Positions 16,201 through 23,905 are shown, counted from the stretch's first letter. The stretch: DNA of 33,856 bases from an uncultured Cellvibrio sp. (GCA_946481735.1 CAMLOU010000031.1:1-33856); one strand, 5' to 3'. Notes: a model not told the origin generated them from the sequence alone. Numbers and translations: made by a program.

Positions 16201-16442
16201 AACATATAGATCATGTTCTCCACACCGCTCAGTTGCTCTTCCAGCGGGCGCGCAACGGTTTCCGCAATCACCTTCGGGTTTGCGCCGGGATAGGACGCAT
16301 TAACCACCACCGATGGCGGTGAAACTTCAGGGTATTCGGAGATAGGCAGTTGAAACATGGCGAGTAACCCTGCGATAAAAATCAGCAGGGAGATGACGCC
16401 AGCAAAGATGGGGCGATCAACAAAAAATCGGGAAATATTCAT
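13239..16442 (-). CDS. RND efflux pump, inner-membrane permease (MexF/AcrB type)
   Basis: 1067 residues from MNISRFFVDRPIF at 16442, preceded by AGGA. The 16 extra codons of the longer frame are not conserved. It is an HAE1-family drug/proton antiporter with 12 membrane helices in two pseudo-repeats. The proton-relay aspartates are visible in TM4 (GIVVDDAIVVVEN, D410-D411). Conserved signatures include TDPDLAQQMVQNRVSQALP, GLSINGF and the FPPPPVRGLGT loop, which I associate with the MexF/BepE branch rather than AcrB/MexB. It exports amphiphilic compounds through the neighbouring adaptor and channel. Middle gene of the operon, with a 54-bp gap from the adaptor and a 4-bp overlap with the channel. 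Confidence 0.96.
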   Translation of the reverse strand: MNISRFFVDRPIFAGVISLLIFIAGLLAMFQLPISEYPEVSPPSVVVNASYPGANPKVIAETVARPLEEQLSGVENMIYMFSQATTDGRMTLTVTFKIGTDPDLAQQMVQNRVSQALPRLPDVTRQTGVTVVKSSPDLTMVVHLISPDKSYDELYLRNYAVMNIKDELAKVSGVGMVRLFGSGDYAMRIWLNPEKIAERNLTANDVTNAIREQNVQVAAGIIGGAPISSAIEVQLPVNAKGRLETPEEFGDIVIRAGANGEITRLKDVARVELGPAEFALNSMLDNQPAVAIPIFQSPGANAIQISDAVRATMAELKQRFPAGVDYEVVYDPTIFVKDSIKSVIKTLLEALALVVIVVVVFLQTWRASIIPLLAVPVSIVGTFALMWAFGFSINTLSLFGLVLAIGIVVDDAIVVVENVERNIEEGLSPLAATYKAMQEVSGPIIAISLTLVAVFVPIAFVSGLTGQFYKQFALTIAISTVISAINSLTLSPALAALLLKSHDAPKDRLTRIMDKVFGRFFGWFNRSFTRSSGSYSTSIGKLLGRKGLTVGVYVLLLGIIGVGFNTIPKGFVPPQDKQYLIGFAQLPDGATLDRTQAVIREMGEIGLAEAGVEAAVQFPGLSINGFTNSSSAGIVFLTLDPFDQRQGDELSASAIAQKLQMKYAGIEEAFIAIFPPPPVRGLGTTGGFKLQIEDRAGLGYEKLAEVVAQVQQKAWQRPELTGVYSNYKINVPQLYADVDRTKAKQLGLNVKDVFDTMQVYLGSLYVNDFNQFGRTYQVIAQADAEFRNTASDALNLKVRNVNGDMVPLGSVLRMEESYGPESATHYNGYLAADLNGNAAPGYSSGQAQDAISEILAETLPPGMVFEWTDLTYQQVLAGNTAVIIFPLCLLLVFLVLAAQYESLALPLVVISIVPLSILAALFGVWVTNGDNNIFTQISLFVLAGLASKNAILIVEFARELEQRGMETYQAAITASRMRLRPILMTSFAFIMGVLPMVFSSGAGAEMRNVMGIAVFSGMLGVTFFGLFFTPIFYVLLRRLEGNRSYLIEGKELTDAHLPAAPKTEIHA

Positions 16443-16496
16443 AGCATTCCTGCTCGTTGTGTTGCTGGCGTGCAGCGATGAAAAAGTCAATAAGGA

Positions 16497-17669
16497 TTAA
16501 TGAACGGCGACCTGATTCAGCGTCGATACATGAACCGGATTCACCACTGCACTGGGGCGCAGATGTGACAAACTGTTTACGGCAATACGCTCGCCCGCAT
16601 TGACACCGCTGACGACCACGCGGTGGGCTTGATAATGATCACCTAAAACAACTTCGCGATAATTCACGGTGTTGTTTTGATCAATGACGTAAACAAATTT
16701 TTTGTCCTGGTTGGTGCCGATGGCGCGATCAGGAATGAGCAGCGCATCACTGGTCTGGGCGGAACCCAAGCGCACATTGGCATACATTCCCGGGGTTAAA
16801 GCGCCGTCAGTGTTTTCGAAAATAGCGCGGGCGCGAATGGTGCCGCTGGAGGTATCCAGGCGGTTATCAAACGCGTGGATATGCCCCTGATAAGTCACGC
16901 TGTCGTCTACCGCCAGGGTTAATTCAACGGGCATAGCCTGTGGATCCTGGCTGGTGCGCATGGTCTGGATATAAGTCTGCTCATTTACGTTGAACTCCGC
17001 GTAGAGCCGATCATCCGCAACAATCGCAGTAAGGACCGGCGCATTCGCGCCTGCTTCAACCACGTTCCCGACGGTCAATTCCGCACGTCCGACACGACCG
17101 CTGATAGGCGCAGTGATATGCGCATACTCAAGATTCAGTTTTGCCTGGCTGAGTGCGCTTTCTGCTTCCAGTACTGCTGCTTGCGCTACCTGGCTGTCGC
17201 TGAGGGCAGCATCAAACACGCTTTGGGAAACCAGCTTGGACGCAACCAATTGTTGCGCGCGTTTCAGCTCATCTTCCGCCAGCTTGGCCCTGGAACGAGC
17301 AGTGGCCAGCTGAGCTTCGGCGCGCTTTAACGTGGCTTGATGGGGGCGGGGATCAATCACAAACAAGGGGTCACCGCGCTTGACCACTTGACCCTCTTCA
17401 AACAGAACCTGGTGAATCGTGCCACTGACCAACGGTTTGATAGCGGCGCTGTCCACAGCGGAGAGGCGTCCGGAGAAGTGGGTCCAGACCCGGATTTCCT
17501 GAGGCTCAAGGGTGGTCACTTCGACGGCTGGAGCAGCGGGTGCTGCAGGTGCAGCGTCGTCTTCAGCGTTGGCGCTACCGATATAGTAGGCTCCGGCGGC
17601 AGCGAGTAACGCGGCCAGTACGAGTTTGTAAGCATGTTGCGGAACAAAGGTGGTGAGAGCTGAGCGCAT
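16497..17669 (-). CDS. RND efflux periplasmic adaptor subunit
   Basis: 390 residues from MRSALTTFV at 17669, with an ideal AGGAG ribosome site. The 95-codon upstream extension crosses the operator region and was rejected. An N-terminal signal/anchor helix (about 14-34) precedes a membrane-fusion protein fold: barrel-sandwich half VSGTIHQVLFEEGQVVKRGD, alpha-helical hairpin about 95-170 (KRAEAQLATARSRAKLAEDE), second lipoyl half (HITAPISGRVGRAELTVGN) and beta-barrel domain. It bridges pump and channel in the periplasm. First gene of the operon. Transcription is probably repressed by the divergent TetR protein through the 17763-17776 operator, about 95 bp upstream of the ATG. Confidence 0.95.
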   Translation of the reverse strand: MRSALTTFVPQHAYKLVLAALLAAAGAYYIGSANAEDDAAPAAPAAPAVEVTTLEPQEIRVWTHFSGRLSAVDSAAIKPLVSGTIHQVLFEEGQVVKRGDPLFVIDPRPHQATLKRAEAQLATARSRAKLAEDELKRAQQLVASKLVSQSVFDAALSDSQVAQAAVLEAESALSQAKLNLEYAHITAPISGRVGRAELTVGNVVEAGANAPVLTAIVADDRLYAEFNVNEQTYIQTMRTSQDPQAMPVELTLAVDDSVTYQGHIHAFDNRLDTSSGTIRARAIFENTDGALTPGMYANVRLGSAQTSDALLIPDRAIGTNQDKKFVYVIDQNNTVNYREVVLGDHYQAHRVVVSGVNAGERIAVNSLSHLRPSAVVNPVHVSTLNQVAVH

Positions 17670-17760
17670 GGTGAAGCTCCTGTTCAAGGTAAAAGATAGG
17701 ATGCGATAAGTACGGCCAGGCATCGGAATCTGGCTTCCAATGCGATGTTGGGAGGATAAT

Positions 17761-17778
17761 ACATACCGGTCGGTATGT
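17761..17778. promoter_or_regulatory. TetR operator O1, efflux promoter side
   Basis: ACATACCGGTCGGTATGT is a perfect 18-bp palindrome upstream of the adaptor gene. Its 14-bp core ATACCGGTCGGTAT recurs exactly at 17957-17970 near the tetR start. Similar ATACC-GGT-type dyads are known for TetR/AcrR repressors of RND pumps, which supports autoregulation and pump control. Confidence 0.88.
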
Positions 17779-17956
17779 TCGTCAACGGGGAAGATAAAGT
17801 TTTTTGAATGGCTGCTTTTTGGGTCGCTTGCACCGCGAAAGGGATCTTTTTGGGGCGCAGGGCTGTCTATACTGACAAGTTGTTGCCAAGTTATCGATAA
17901 GACGGTAGCTTTGTGCCCATTAAATAGCCGGTTGGCATCATAACAAATTTGCATTC

Positions 17957-17970
17957 ATACCGGTCGGTAT
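17957..17970. promoter_or_regulatory. TetR operator O2, tetR promoter side
   Basis: ATACCGGTCGGTAT is identical to the core of O1. Centres are 194 bp apart. A second, different palindrome, TTACACTGTGTAA (17971-17983), abuts it directly on the tetR side and may bind another factor or lie over the tetR promoter. The tetR ATG is 50 bp downstream of O2. Confidence 0.85.
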
Positions 17971-18019
17971 TTACACTGTGTAAAGTTTGCACACCTGTGC
18001 CCTGAAGAGAGAAGCTGAC

Positions 18020-18676
18020 ATGTCCACTCAAGATACCCGCACCCGTTTGCTGGAAACCGCGCTTGAACTGATTTGGCAGAGTAATTACAACTCGGTTGGT
18101 GTGAACGAGATTTGTAAACAGGCGGGGGTAACCAAGGGCGGCTTCTATCATCACTTTGAGTCCAAGGCGAGCCTCTTTTGCGAGGCGAGTGAGTATTACT
18201 GGAATGCCGTGAAGCGCGACCTGGATACGTTGCTTTCACCGGTTAATACGCCCCTTGAGCAACTGGAAAATCTGATTAACTTTATCTTTATCACCAAATT
18301 TGGGCACGATGCGGACAATATCCCCGGCTGTCCTTTCTTCAGCGCTGGCGCGCAAACCGGCTGCGGGGAAGAGGCGGTGAATGAGAGTTTGTTGAACATG
18401 TCCAAAAATGGTGTGAAGTATAACCTTGCCCTGGTGCGGTCCCTGTACGCAGCGGGTTACCTTGAGGGCGAGGTGGACGCGGAACGGGTGGCGCGCCTGA
18501 TGAATCAGTACATCCAGGGTGCAGTGAGCTTTGCCCGGGTTAATCGGTGTATGGAAATGATCAAACGCGACGTGCCGGAAGGCCTGTACCGTATCCTCGG
18601 ATTGAAGCGCGAATATTGGTTCAAGACCGCCTCAACCTGGCCCACCGTGTGCGAAAAAACCGCCGCCAAGGCTTAA
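18020..18676 (+). CDS. TetR family repressor of the divergent RND operon
   Basis: 218 residues from MSTQDTRTR at 18020 with a purine-rich GAAGAGAGAAG ribosome site. The TTG-initiated extension from 17987 was rejected. The N-terminal helix-turn-helix is clear (VGVNEICKQAGVTKGGFYHHF, about residues 27-47). The C-terminal ligand domain has an unusual pair of cysteines in PGCPFFSAGAQTGCGEE plus four others, which could allow thiol or electrophile sensing; that is speculation. The gene is divergent from the efflux operon and two identical operators lie between. Repression of both directions is the natural reading. Confidence 0.93.
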   Translation: MSTQDTRTRLLETALELIWQSNYNSVGVNEICKQAGVTKGGFYHHFESKASLFCEASEYYWNAVKRDLDTLLSPVNTPLEQLENLINFIFITKFGHDADNIPGCPFFSAGAQTGCGEEAVNESLLNMSKNGVKYNLALVRSLYAAGYLEGEVDAERVARLMNQYIQGAVSFARVNRCMEMIKRDVPEGLYRILGLKREYWFKTASTWPTVCEKTAAKA

Positions 18677-18698
18677 ACGGCTGTCCGCCGTCTTTTTT
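18677..18698 (+). terminator. candidate intrinsic terminator of tetR
   Basis: ACGGC (18677-18681) pairs with GCCGT (18687-18691), 5-nt loop, followed by CTTTTTT. It starts at the first base after the stop codon. The stem is short, so efficiency is uncertain. Confidence 0.55.
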
Positions 18699-18863
18699 GC
18701 TGCCGCCATAAAGCGATTTTCTCGCTCACTTCAGCTTTTTTCTTTTCTTATCGCTACAAAGTCACAGCTGGGTGCTAAAATCGCGCCCCGGTCAGCGTTT
18801 TAGCGAACGCCTGAGTTAACCGCTTTTGATTCCACGAGTGATTTTATTTTTTTGGGGAAGTTC

Positions 18864-19352
18864 ATGGAACGTCTAATTGAAAAATTGATTTATCGTTCAC
18901 GCTGGGTTCTTGCTCCGATCTACCTGGGTTTGAGTCTTGCCGTTATTGCGTTGACGGTGAAATTTTTTCAGGAGTTGTCGCATTTGCTGCTTGATATCTG
19001 GGTGCTCAAAGAAGCAGAGATGATTCTTATTGTTTTATCCCTGGTAGACATTTCCATGGTGGGCGGTCTGTTAATCATGGTTATGATGAGCGGTTACGAA
19101 AATTTTGTCTCGCGGCTGGATGTTGATGAAGGTGAAGAAAAGTTGGGTTGGCTTGGTACCATGGACTCTTCATCGCTGAAAGCCAAGATCGCAGCCAGTA
19201 TTGTGGCGATTTCTTCCATCCATCTGCTCAAGATGTTTATGGAAGTGCAAAATATCGATAATACAAAATTAATGTGGTACGTCATTATCCATATGACATT
19301 TGTGTTGTCTGCCTTTCTTATGGGGTACTTGGATACCAAAGTAAAAAAATAA
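18864..19352 (+). CDS. UPF0114 (YqhA-type) inner-membrane protein
   Basis: 162 residues from [14 protein letters not shown] at 18864, with GGGGAAG at good spacing. The longer frame would start at a TTG inside that ribosome site. Three to four membrane helices are visible (about 13-35, 53-78, 110-130, 136-155). The family signature is clear: [20 protein letters not shown] at the start and [21 protein letters not shown] mid-protein. The family is broadly conserved in proteobacteria with no established function. It is followed 56 bp later by an esterase gene in the same direction, possibly co-transcribed. Confidence 0.92.
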   Translation: MERLIEKLIYRSRWVLAPIYLGLSLAVIALTVKFFQELSHLLLDIWVLKEAEMILIVLSLVDISMVGGLLIMVMMSGYENFVSRLDVDEGEEKLGWLGTMDSSSLKAKIAASIVAISSIHLLKMFMEVQNIDNTKLMWYVIIHMTFVLSAFLMGYLDTKVKK

Positions 19353-19408
19353 TCTGGTTTGTGCAAACTGATTCGTTGATCATTTTTATTGCAGGAGAAT
19401 AATAGCGA

Positions 19409-20344
19409 ATGAATATCCTGACTCGCCTACTGATTTTTATAATCAGTATCAACTTCCTTGGCGCATGTGCATTTACACCTCATCAGGTAAAGCCAGCTTC
19501 AGCAGAGCAGTTGCTACGTTTACCCTATACCAGCCAAGCCGATAATAAGCCGCGGGAATATTTCGTTTATCTACCGCGCGGTTATGCTGATCAGCCTCAA
19601 AAACAATGGCCGGTTTTATTTTTCCTGCACGGTAATGGCGAACGTGGAAATGGGCTGGATGAATTGGACTATGTCCTGATTCACGGTCCACTGTATGAAG
19701 CCTGGATTCAGAAAAAACATTTGCCGTTTATCATCATTGCTCCACAGCTGCATATGTTCGGCATGGGTAAAGTGGATTACATTGCCAAGCGCACGCGGGC
19801 CCAAATTCCGCAACGCCTTGCGGAGGGCGTGCCGCCACGAGGTAATTTTATTCCCATCAGCGGTCCTATGACGGCAGGTACTGAAATTACCGATATGAGT
19901 GAAGTCCCGGCCTTGTTGCCGGATGGCTGGGACCGTGTTGAGCAGGATTTGCTGGGTATGCTGGATCGGGTTAACAGTGATTATCGTACCGATCAACGGC
20001 GAATCTATTTATCCGGTTTGAGCTATGGCGGGTTTGGCACCTGGTATATGGCCAGCAAGCATCCCGAAAAATTCGCTGCCATTGCACCGGTTGTAGGCTG
20101 GGGCCACCCGGATTTAATGCCTCCCATAGCCGCCGCAAAATTGCCGGTGTGGCTATTCGCTGCTGGTCGCGACACAGCCGTTCGCAAACCATATTTCTAT
20201 GCCGGTATTAACGCGCTTGAACAGCTCAGCGATGCAGAAGTCCGCTTCACCGTTCATGAAGACATGCCCCACGATGCCTGGCGCCGCATCTACGCCGGCG
20301 ACGATCTCTATAATTGGTTGCTAAGCCACTCCCTCCCACGCTAA
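19409..20344 (+). CDS. lipoprotein alpha/beta-hydrolase (esterase, LpqC/CE1-like)
   Basis: 311 residues. A lipoprotein signal ends in LGAC (lipidated C20), so it is membrane-anchored facing the periplasm or cell surface. Alpha/beta-hydrolase landmarks: oxyanion region FFLHGNGERG (72-81), nucleophile elbow GLSYGG (S205), acid D255 (AAGRDTAV) and H288 (DMPHDAW). The fold resembles CE1-type esterases and poly-hydroxybutyrate-depolymerase-like enzymes. In a polysaccharide degrader it may remove ester groups from plant or storage polymers, but the substrate cannot be read. An ATG and GGAGAA ribosome site support the start. Confidence 0.85.
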   Translation: MNILTRLLIFIISINFLGACAFTPHQVKPASAEQLLRLPYTSQADNKPREYFVYLPRGYADQPQKQWPVLFFLHGNGERGNGLDELDYVLIHGPLYEAWIQKKHLPFIIIAPQLHMFGMGKVDYIAKRTRAQIPQRLAEGVPPRGNFIPISGPMTAGTEITDMSEVPALLPDGWDRVEQDLLGMLDRVNSDYRTDQRRIYLSGLSYGGFGTWYMASKHPEKFAAIAPVVGWGHPDLMPPIAAAKLPVWLFAAGRDTAVRKPYFYAGINALEQLSDAEVRFTVHEDMPHDAWRRIYAGDDLYNWLLSHSLPR

Positions 20345-20445
20345 CCGGCGCTCCCGATCCGTCCCCGGATCGGAACCCGACTCTCATCGCACCTCTCAAC
20401 TTTCCCTTTGCCCTCTTTACAACCAAAATTTAAAAGCGCATGATT

Positions 20446-20462
20446 GATATCAAAGTGATATC
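20446..20462. promoter_or_regulatory. 17-bp dyad upstream of the SPFH cassette
   Basis: GATATCA (20446-20452) and TGATATC (20456-20462) are perfect inverted repeats with a 3-bp spacer, 66 bp upstream of the SPFH ATG. Ribbon-helix-helix proteins such as the one encoded in this cassette bind short dyads of this size, so this is a candidate autoregulatory operator. Confidence 0.5.
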
Positions 20463-20527
20463 TAAAAGAATCACTTGATGTCCATTAGAAGAGCGACATT
20501 AGCTCGTCATTCATAAAGGAGAGTGTT

Positions 20528-21382
20528 ATGACTCATGAATTTAAAGCCAGCAGTGGTTCGGGGTATGTGTTGCTGCTGGTGTTATTACTTGCACAGATCG
20601 GCAGTATCGCCGGCGTTGTTCTTTTGCCACCGCTCTTAAAAATCCTGCTCGGTTTAGTCGCTATCCTGGTGTTTATTTGTTGGTTCGGCTTTTACATGGT
20701 GCATCCCAACCAGGGCAAGGTGTTGCAATTATTTGGCCGGTACACGGGTACTGACCGCGAAAATGGCTTGCGCTGGGCGAATCCTCTTTATTCAAAAAAA
20801 TCAGTCAGTCTGCGCGTGCGAAATTTTGAGAGTGGTCGATTAAAAGTGAATGATGCCAATGGCAATCCCATAGAGATTGCGGCGGTGATTGTGTGGCGTG
20901 TGGTGGACACCGCTGAAGCAGTGTTTGAGGTGGACGATTATGAAAATTACGTGACCATCCAGAGTGAAGCCGCGTTACGCAACCTCGCCACCAGCTACCC
21001 CTATGAACACGATGCCGATGATGAACGACTATCCTTGCGCAGTGACTCCAATACCATCTCCCAAAAACTGCGTAACGAAGTCCAGGACCGTCTGCAAAAA
21101 GCTGGTGTGGATGTACTGGAAGCCCGATTAAGCCACTTGGCTTACGCTCCGGAGATTGCTCAAGCCATGCTACAACGTCAGCAAGCCAGTGCTGTGTTGG
21201 CCGCGCGGCGCATTATTGTGCAAGGGGCGGTGGGTATGGTGTCGGATGCGTTAGAACAGCTTTCGACGCAGGGCGTTATTGAAATGGACGCCGAGCGCAA
21301 AGCGGCTATGGTCAGTAATTTACTAGTGGTTTTGTGTGGTGATCAGGTCAAACCCGTGATCAACGCAGGTACTTTGTATTGA
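20528..21382 (+). CDS. SPFH/Band 7 domain membrane protein
   Basis: 284 residues with a strong AAGGAGAG ribosome site. Two adjacent N-terminal membrane helices (about 12-32 and 36-56) are followed by the SPFH domain: [19 protein letters not shown], then [20 protein letters not shown] and [13 protein letters not shown] helical region follows ([20 protein letters not shown], then [18 protein letters not shown]). SPFH proteins (stomatin, HflK/C, flotillin) form large rings on membranes. This short form is a known bacterial subgroup that travels with an Arc-like gene. It is first in a three-gene cassette, 30 bp before the RHH gene. Function not established. Confidence 0.92.
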   Translation: MTHEFKASSGSGYVLLLVLLLAQIGSIAGVVLLPPLLKILLGLVAILVFICWFGFYMVHPNQGKVLQLFGRYTGTDRENGLRWANPLYSKKSVSLRVRNFESGRLKVNDANGNPIEIAAVIVWRVVDTAEAVFEVDDYENYVTIQSEAALRNLATSYPYEHDADDERLSLRSDSNTISQKLRNEVQDRLQKAGVDVLEARLSHLAYAPEIAQAMLQRQQASAVLAARRIIVQGAVGMVSDALEQLSTQGVIEMDAERKAAMVSNLLVVLCGDQVKPVINAGTLY

Positions 21383-21412
21383 GTTTACAACCACACTGAG
21401 GCGAGCTTTATC

Positions 21413-21616
21413 GTGTCGAAAAAAGCATTTCCACTACGTATTAATGAGCAGGTTCTTGCGGCTATGCAGCGTTGGGCTGATGACGATCTGCGCAGCCTGA
21501 ATGCCCAGATTGAATATGTATTGCGTGATGCTCTGGTAAAAAGTGGTCGGGTTAAGTTAGTGCAAAAAGTTGTGACCGATGTGGAGTTGATTGATGATGA
21601 AGGTCAGGACGAATAA
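21413..21616 (+). CDS. Arc-like ribbon-helix-helix protein
   Basis: 67 residues from a GTG at 21413 with GAGGCGAG upstream. The ribbon-helix-helix is visible in residues 1-45: strand KAFPLRIN, helix EQVLAAMQRWADDD, turn, helix SLNAQIEYVLRDALVKSG. An acidic tail (DVELIDDEGQDE) completes it. Such proteins bind DNA as dimers. The position after the SPFH gene, and the dyad 66 bp before that gene, suggest it controls the cassette. An antitoxin role is possible from fold alone, but no toxin is present. Confidence 0.9.
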   Translation: MSKKAFPLRINEQVLAAMQRWADDDLRSLNAQIEYVLRDALVKSGRVKLVQKVVTDVELIDDEGQDE

Positions 21617-21638
21617 TGAAAAATAATGGGAGGCAAGT

Positions 21639-21815
21639 ATGCGGAAATTATGTTCTTCTCAAAAAAATCGAATGGGTGTCGGTGTGGCTATTGGCGCTGC
21701 ACTGGGCGCTGCGCTAGGTGCGGTGACGGGAAATATGGCAGTTTCACTCGCTATCGGCATAGCCATGGGTGTGGCGTTTGCGGCAATAAGGCAAAAGAAA
21801 CATAAATGGTGTTGA
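21639..21815 (+). CDS. 58-residue glycine-rich membrane peptide
   Basis: ATG at 21639 with GGGAGGCAAG ribosome site, 22 bp after the RHH stop. The basic N-terminus (MRKLCSSQKNR) precedes two helices, GVGVAIGAALGAALGAVTG and AVSLAIGIAMGVAFAAI. Their small-residue repeats of G-x3-G type are typical of glycine zippers that pack membrane helices. It ends in a basic tail RQKKHKWC. It is probably the third product of the SPFH cassette and could insert beside the SPFH ring. No family name can be given with confidence. Confidence 0.8.
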   Translation: MRKLCSSQKNRMGVGVAIGAALGAALGAVTGNMAVSLAIGIAMGVAFAAIRQKKHKWC

Positions 21816-21831
21816 CGTTAGCACAATGGGA

Positions 21832-21937
21832 GTTTGGCGTTAGGGGCTGGGTTTCAAAACCCTCAATTCAGGGATGAATTGAGGGAGCTACAGGGATGTA
21901 TTCATGCGTTTTTAAAACCCAGCCCCTAATGACAAAC
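21832..21937 (+). repeat. 106-bp folded intergenic repeat, copy B
   Basis: Same architecture and exact length as 139-244 in the opposite orientation. Ends GTTTGGCGTTAGG and CCTAATGACAAAC are identical to copy A. The outer stem here is TTAGGGGCTGGGTTT against AAACCCAGCCCCTAA. The inner stem is CCCTCAATTC against GAATTGAGGG around loop AGGGAT. The unpaired core AGCTACAGGGATGTATTCAT continues into GCGTTTT and is invariant. No clear target-site duplication flanks it. It lies between the glycine-rich peptide gene and the GntR gene (convergent ends). Confidence 0.85.
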
Positions 21938-21959
21938 AGATTACAACGTGCCTCGAATG

Positions 21960-22676
21960 CTATTGAAAATACTCCGGATGCTCCTGCGGAATCACTTCCA
22001 GAATATTGTAAACATCTTTCATATGCACGCTCATCGCCTTCGCTGCCTCGGCGCTGGAGCCCGCCTTGATGGCTTTGATGATGGCGTTATGTTGGGCGAT
22101 GATGCGTTTGTACTGGCCGCTGATATGTAAACTTAAATTACGCACGCGATCCATGTGTGCTTTTTCCGCTTCAATAAGAGAGGCCACGCGGGCGTAACTG
22201 GTAAAGCCGGCGAGGGTCTGGTGGAACTTGTCATCCAACTTTTGAAACGCTAATGGGTCGTCATCTTTCGCGGCGACTTTTTGTTCCGCAATGATTTTTT
22301 CTCCCGCCTGGACAATATCATTAGTCACATGATCGGCCAGGAAGGTTACTACAGAAACTTCCAGCGCTTCGCGGATAAAACGAGCTTCCAGAATTTTATC
22401 CATGCTGAACTTGGATACATAGGTGCCGCGTTGGGGGAGTACATCCACAAACCCGATATTGGATAACTGAATCAAGGCTTCACGTACTGGCGTGCGGCTG
22501 ACGCCAAACTGCTCCGCTAATGCTGTTTCGGAGATCATTTGGCCGGGCAGTAATTCCATGCTGACGATGGCGTCGCGAATAAAACCATATATCTGGTTGG
22601 CGACAGGGCGGTCGAATGAAAGCGTTTTTGAATCTGCACCTTGTTTTCGTGCTAGCACTACCGGTTGTTTAGCCAC
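21960..22676 (-). CDS. GntR family regulator with FCD effector domain
   Basis: 238 residues from a GTG at 22676 preceded by GGGAG. A winged helix-turn-helix sits at about 24-88 (PGQMISETALAEQFGVSRTP, then VREAL and PQRGTYVS). The FCD domain has the metal-binding set D148, H152, H196, H218 (LDDKFHQTL, AQHNAII, MSVHMKDV). FCD regulators usually sense small organic acids such as hexuronates, pyruvate or lactate. No catabolic operon adjoins it, so the effector is unknown. A sugar-acid signal would suit a pectin- or xylan-degrading organism. The gene ends 22 bp from repeat copy B. It is probably monocistronic. Confidence 0.93.
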   Translation of the reverse strand: MAKQPVVLARKQGADSKTLSFDRPVANQIYGFIRDAIVSMELLPGQMISETALAEQFGVSRTPVREALIQLSNIGFVDVLPQRGTYVSKFSMDKILEARFIREALEVSVVTFLADHVTNDIVQAGEKIIAEQKVAAKDDDPLAFQKLDDKFHQTLAGFTSYARVASLIEAEKAHMDRVRNLSLHISGQYKRIIAQHNAIIKAIKAGSSAEAAKAMSVHMKDVYNILEVIPQEHPEYFQ

Positions 22677-22860
22677 TCTGGATCTCCCGCCGCAAAAATG
22701 GTCATTTAATTAGTATGGGGTTTCGGAACAGGCACATTGATTGTTTTTTCGGGGTGCGCTGATTGGCCGATATTACCACTATCTGCAATGGGAGTTAACG
22801 AAAATCTGGTCATTCGACAAGCAGTTGCTCTAGTCATGTTCACTAGTATTGCAGTCGAAT

Positions 22861-22901
22861 GAAAAATTTCACCTAAAAGTTTTTATGACTATTAGGTGAA
22901 A
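22861..22901 (-). terminator. intrinsic terminator of the flavin monooxygenase gene
   Basis: TTTCACCTAA and TTAGGTGAAA (22867-22876 and 22892-22901) form a perfect 10-bp stem with a 15-nt loop. On the minus strand it is followed by TTTTTC. It lies 14 bp after the monooxygenase stop. Confidence 0.75.
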
Positions 22902-22915
22902 GGGGATGTATGAAT

Positions 22916-23905
22916 TTATTGTTTCATTGTCGCCAGTAAATTCAGTGCACGAATTCGATGTTGCGGATCATAAAGGTCAATCGTAAACATGAACTCATTG
23001 ATGCCCAATTCACTCGCCCAGTGTTCAAGTTTTGCTTTGACTTGAGCTGGATTACCAATAGCCGCCAGCGACAGGAAATCTTTCACATACAATTCTTCCT
23101 CAAGATTCCATAAACCTTCCATTGAATCGACCGGCGGTTTTAGCCAGAGCGGCTGACCGCGCAGCAAGGCCAGGATACGCTGCTGGCTGGTGGTGGATAA
23201 AAAAATTGCCTCTTCTTCCGTGTCTGCAACGATGACTGGCATGCCTAACATTGCATAAGGTTTATCAAGCACGGCCGAGGGCTGAAATTGTGTTTGGTAA
23301 ATGTGAATAGCATCGCGCATCAGGCGCGGTGCGAAATGACCGGCAAAGGCATAGGGCAGGCCCCGTTGTGCGGCTAATTGGGCGCTATATAAACTTGATC
23401 CCAGCAACCAGATAGGTACTTCCGTGCCGGCGCCGGGGATAGCTTTCAGGCGTTGCCCTTCCTGCAAAGGTGCCAGCAATTGTTGCAACAGGCTGACTTC
23501 AGTCGGGAAATTGTCTGCACGCATATCATCGCGCCGCAGGGCGCGAGCAGTGATGGGGTCGGTGCCGGGTGCGCGTCCCAAACCCAGGTCGATGCGATTG
23601 GGGTACAAACTTGCCAGCGTGCCGAACTGCTCCGCAATGACCAGTGGCGGGTGGTTGGGCAGCATGATACCGCCAGAACCTACTCGCAGCGTCTGCGTGC
23701 CACCGGCGATATATCCGATGAGCACCGCAGTCGCTGAACTGGCGATGCCTTCCATATTGTGATGTTCCGCCAGCCAAAATCGCTTGAAGCCCAGCTGTTC
23801 CGCAGCCTGGGCATAGGCCAGGGAGTTTTGTAAGGTGGTATGAATGGAATTGCCTTCACGCACTGAGGCAAGTTCCAGTAATGAAAAGGGAATAGTGTGC
23901 AACAT
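22916..23905 (-). CDS. LLM-class flavin monooxygenase, YhbW-like
   Basis: 329 residues from [13 protein letters not shown] at 23905. The longer frame adds 21 non-conserved residues. It is a bacterial-luciferase-like TIM-barrel protein with the MsnO8/YhbW signatures [40 protein letters not shown] and [14 protein letters not shown], then [20 protein letters not shown]. Such proteins use FMNH2 and oxygen on unknown small substrates. No purine-rich ribosome site is visible before the ATG, which is odd for a well-conserved gene. It diverges from the GH9 gene over 160 bp and ends in its own terminator. Confidence 0.92.
   Translation of the reverse strand: MLHTIPFSLLELASVREGNSIHTTLQNSLAYAQAAEQLGFKRFWLAEHHNMEGIASSATAVLIGYIAGGTQTLRVGSGGIMLPNHPPLVIAEQFGTLASLYPNRIDLGLGRAPGTDPITARALRRDDMRADNFPTEVSLLQQLLAPLQEGQRLKAIPGAGTEVPIWLLGSSLYSAQLAAQRGLPYAFAGHFAPRLMRDAIHIYQTQFQPSAVLDKPYAMLGMPVIVADTEEEAIFLSTTSQQRILALLRGQPLWLKPPVDSMEGLWNLEEELYVKDFLSLAAIGNPAQVKAKLEHWASELGINEFMFTIDLYDPQHRIRALNLLATMKQ

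Noticed and set aside
20354..20373. CCGATCC/GGATCGG hairpin after the esterase gene as a terminator
   Set aside because: The 7-bp stem is real but has no T-run, so I would not call it an intrinsic terminator.
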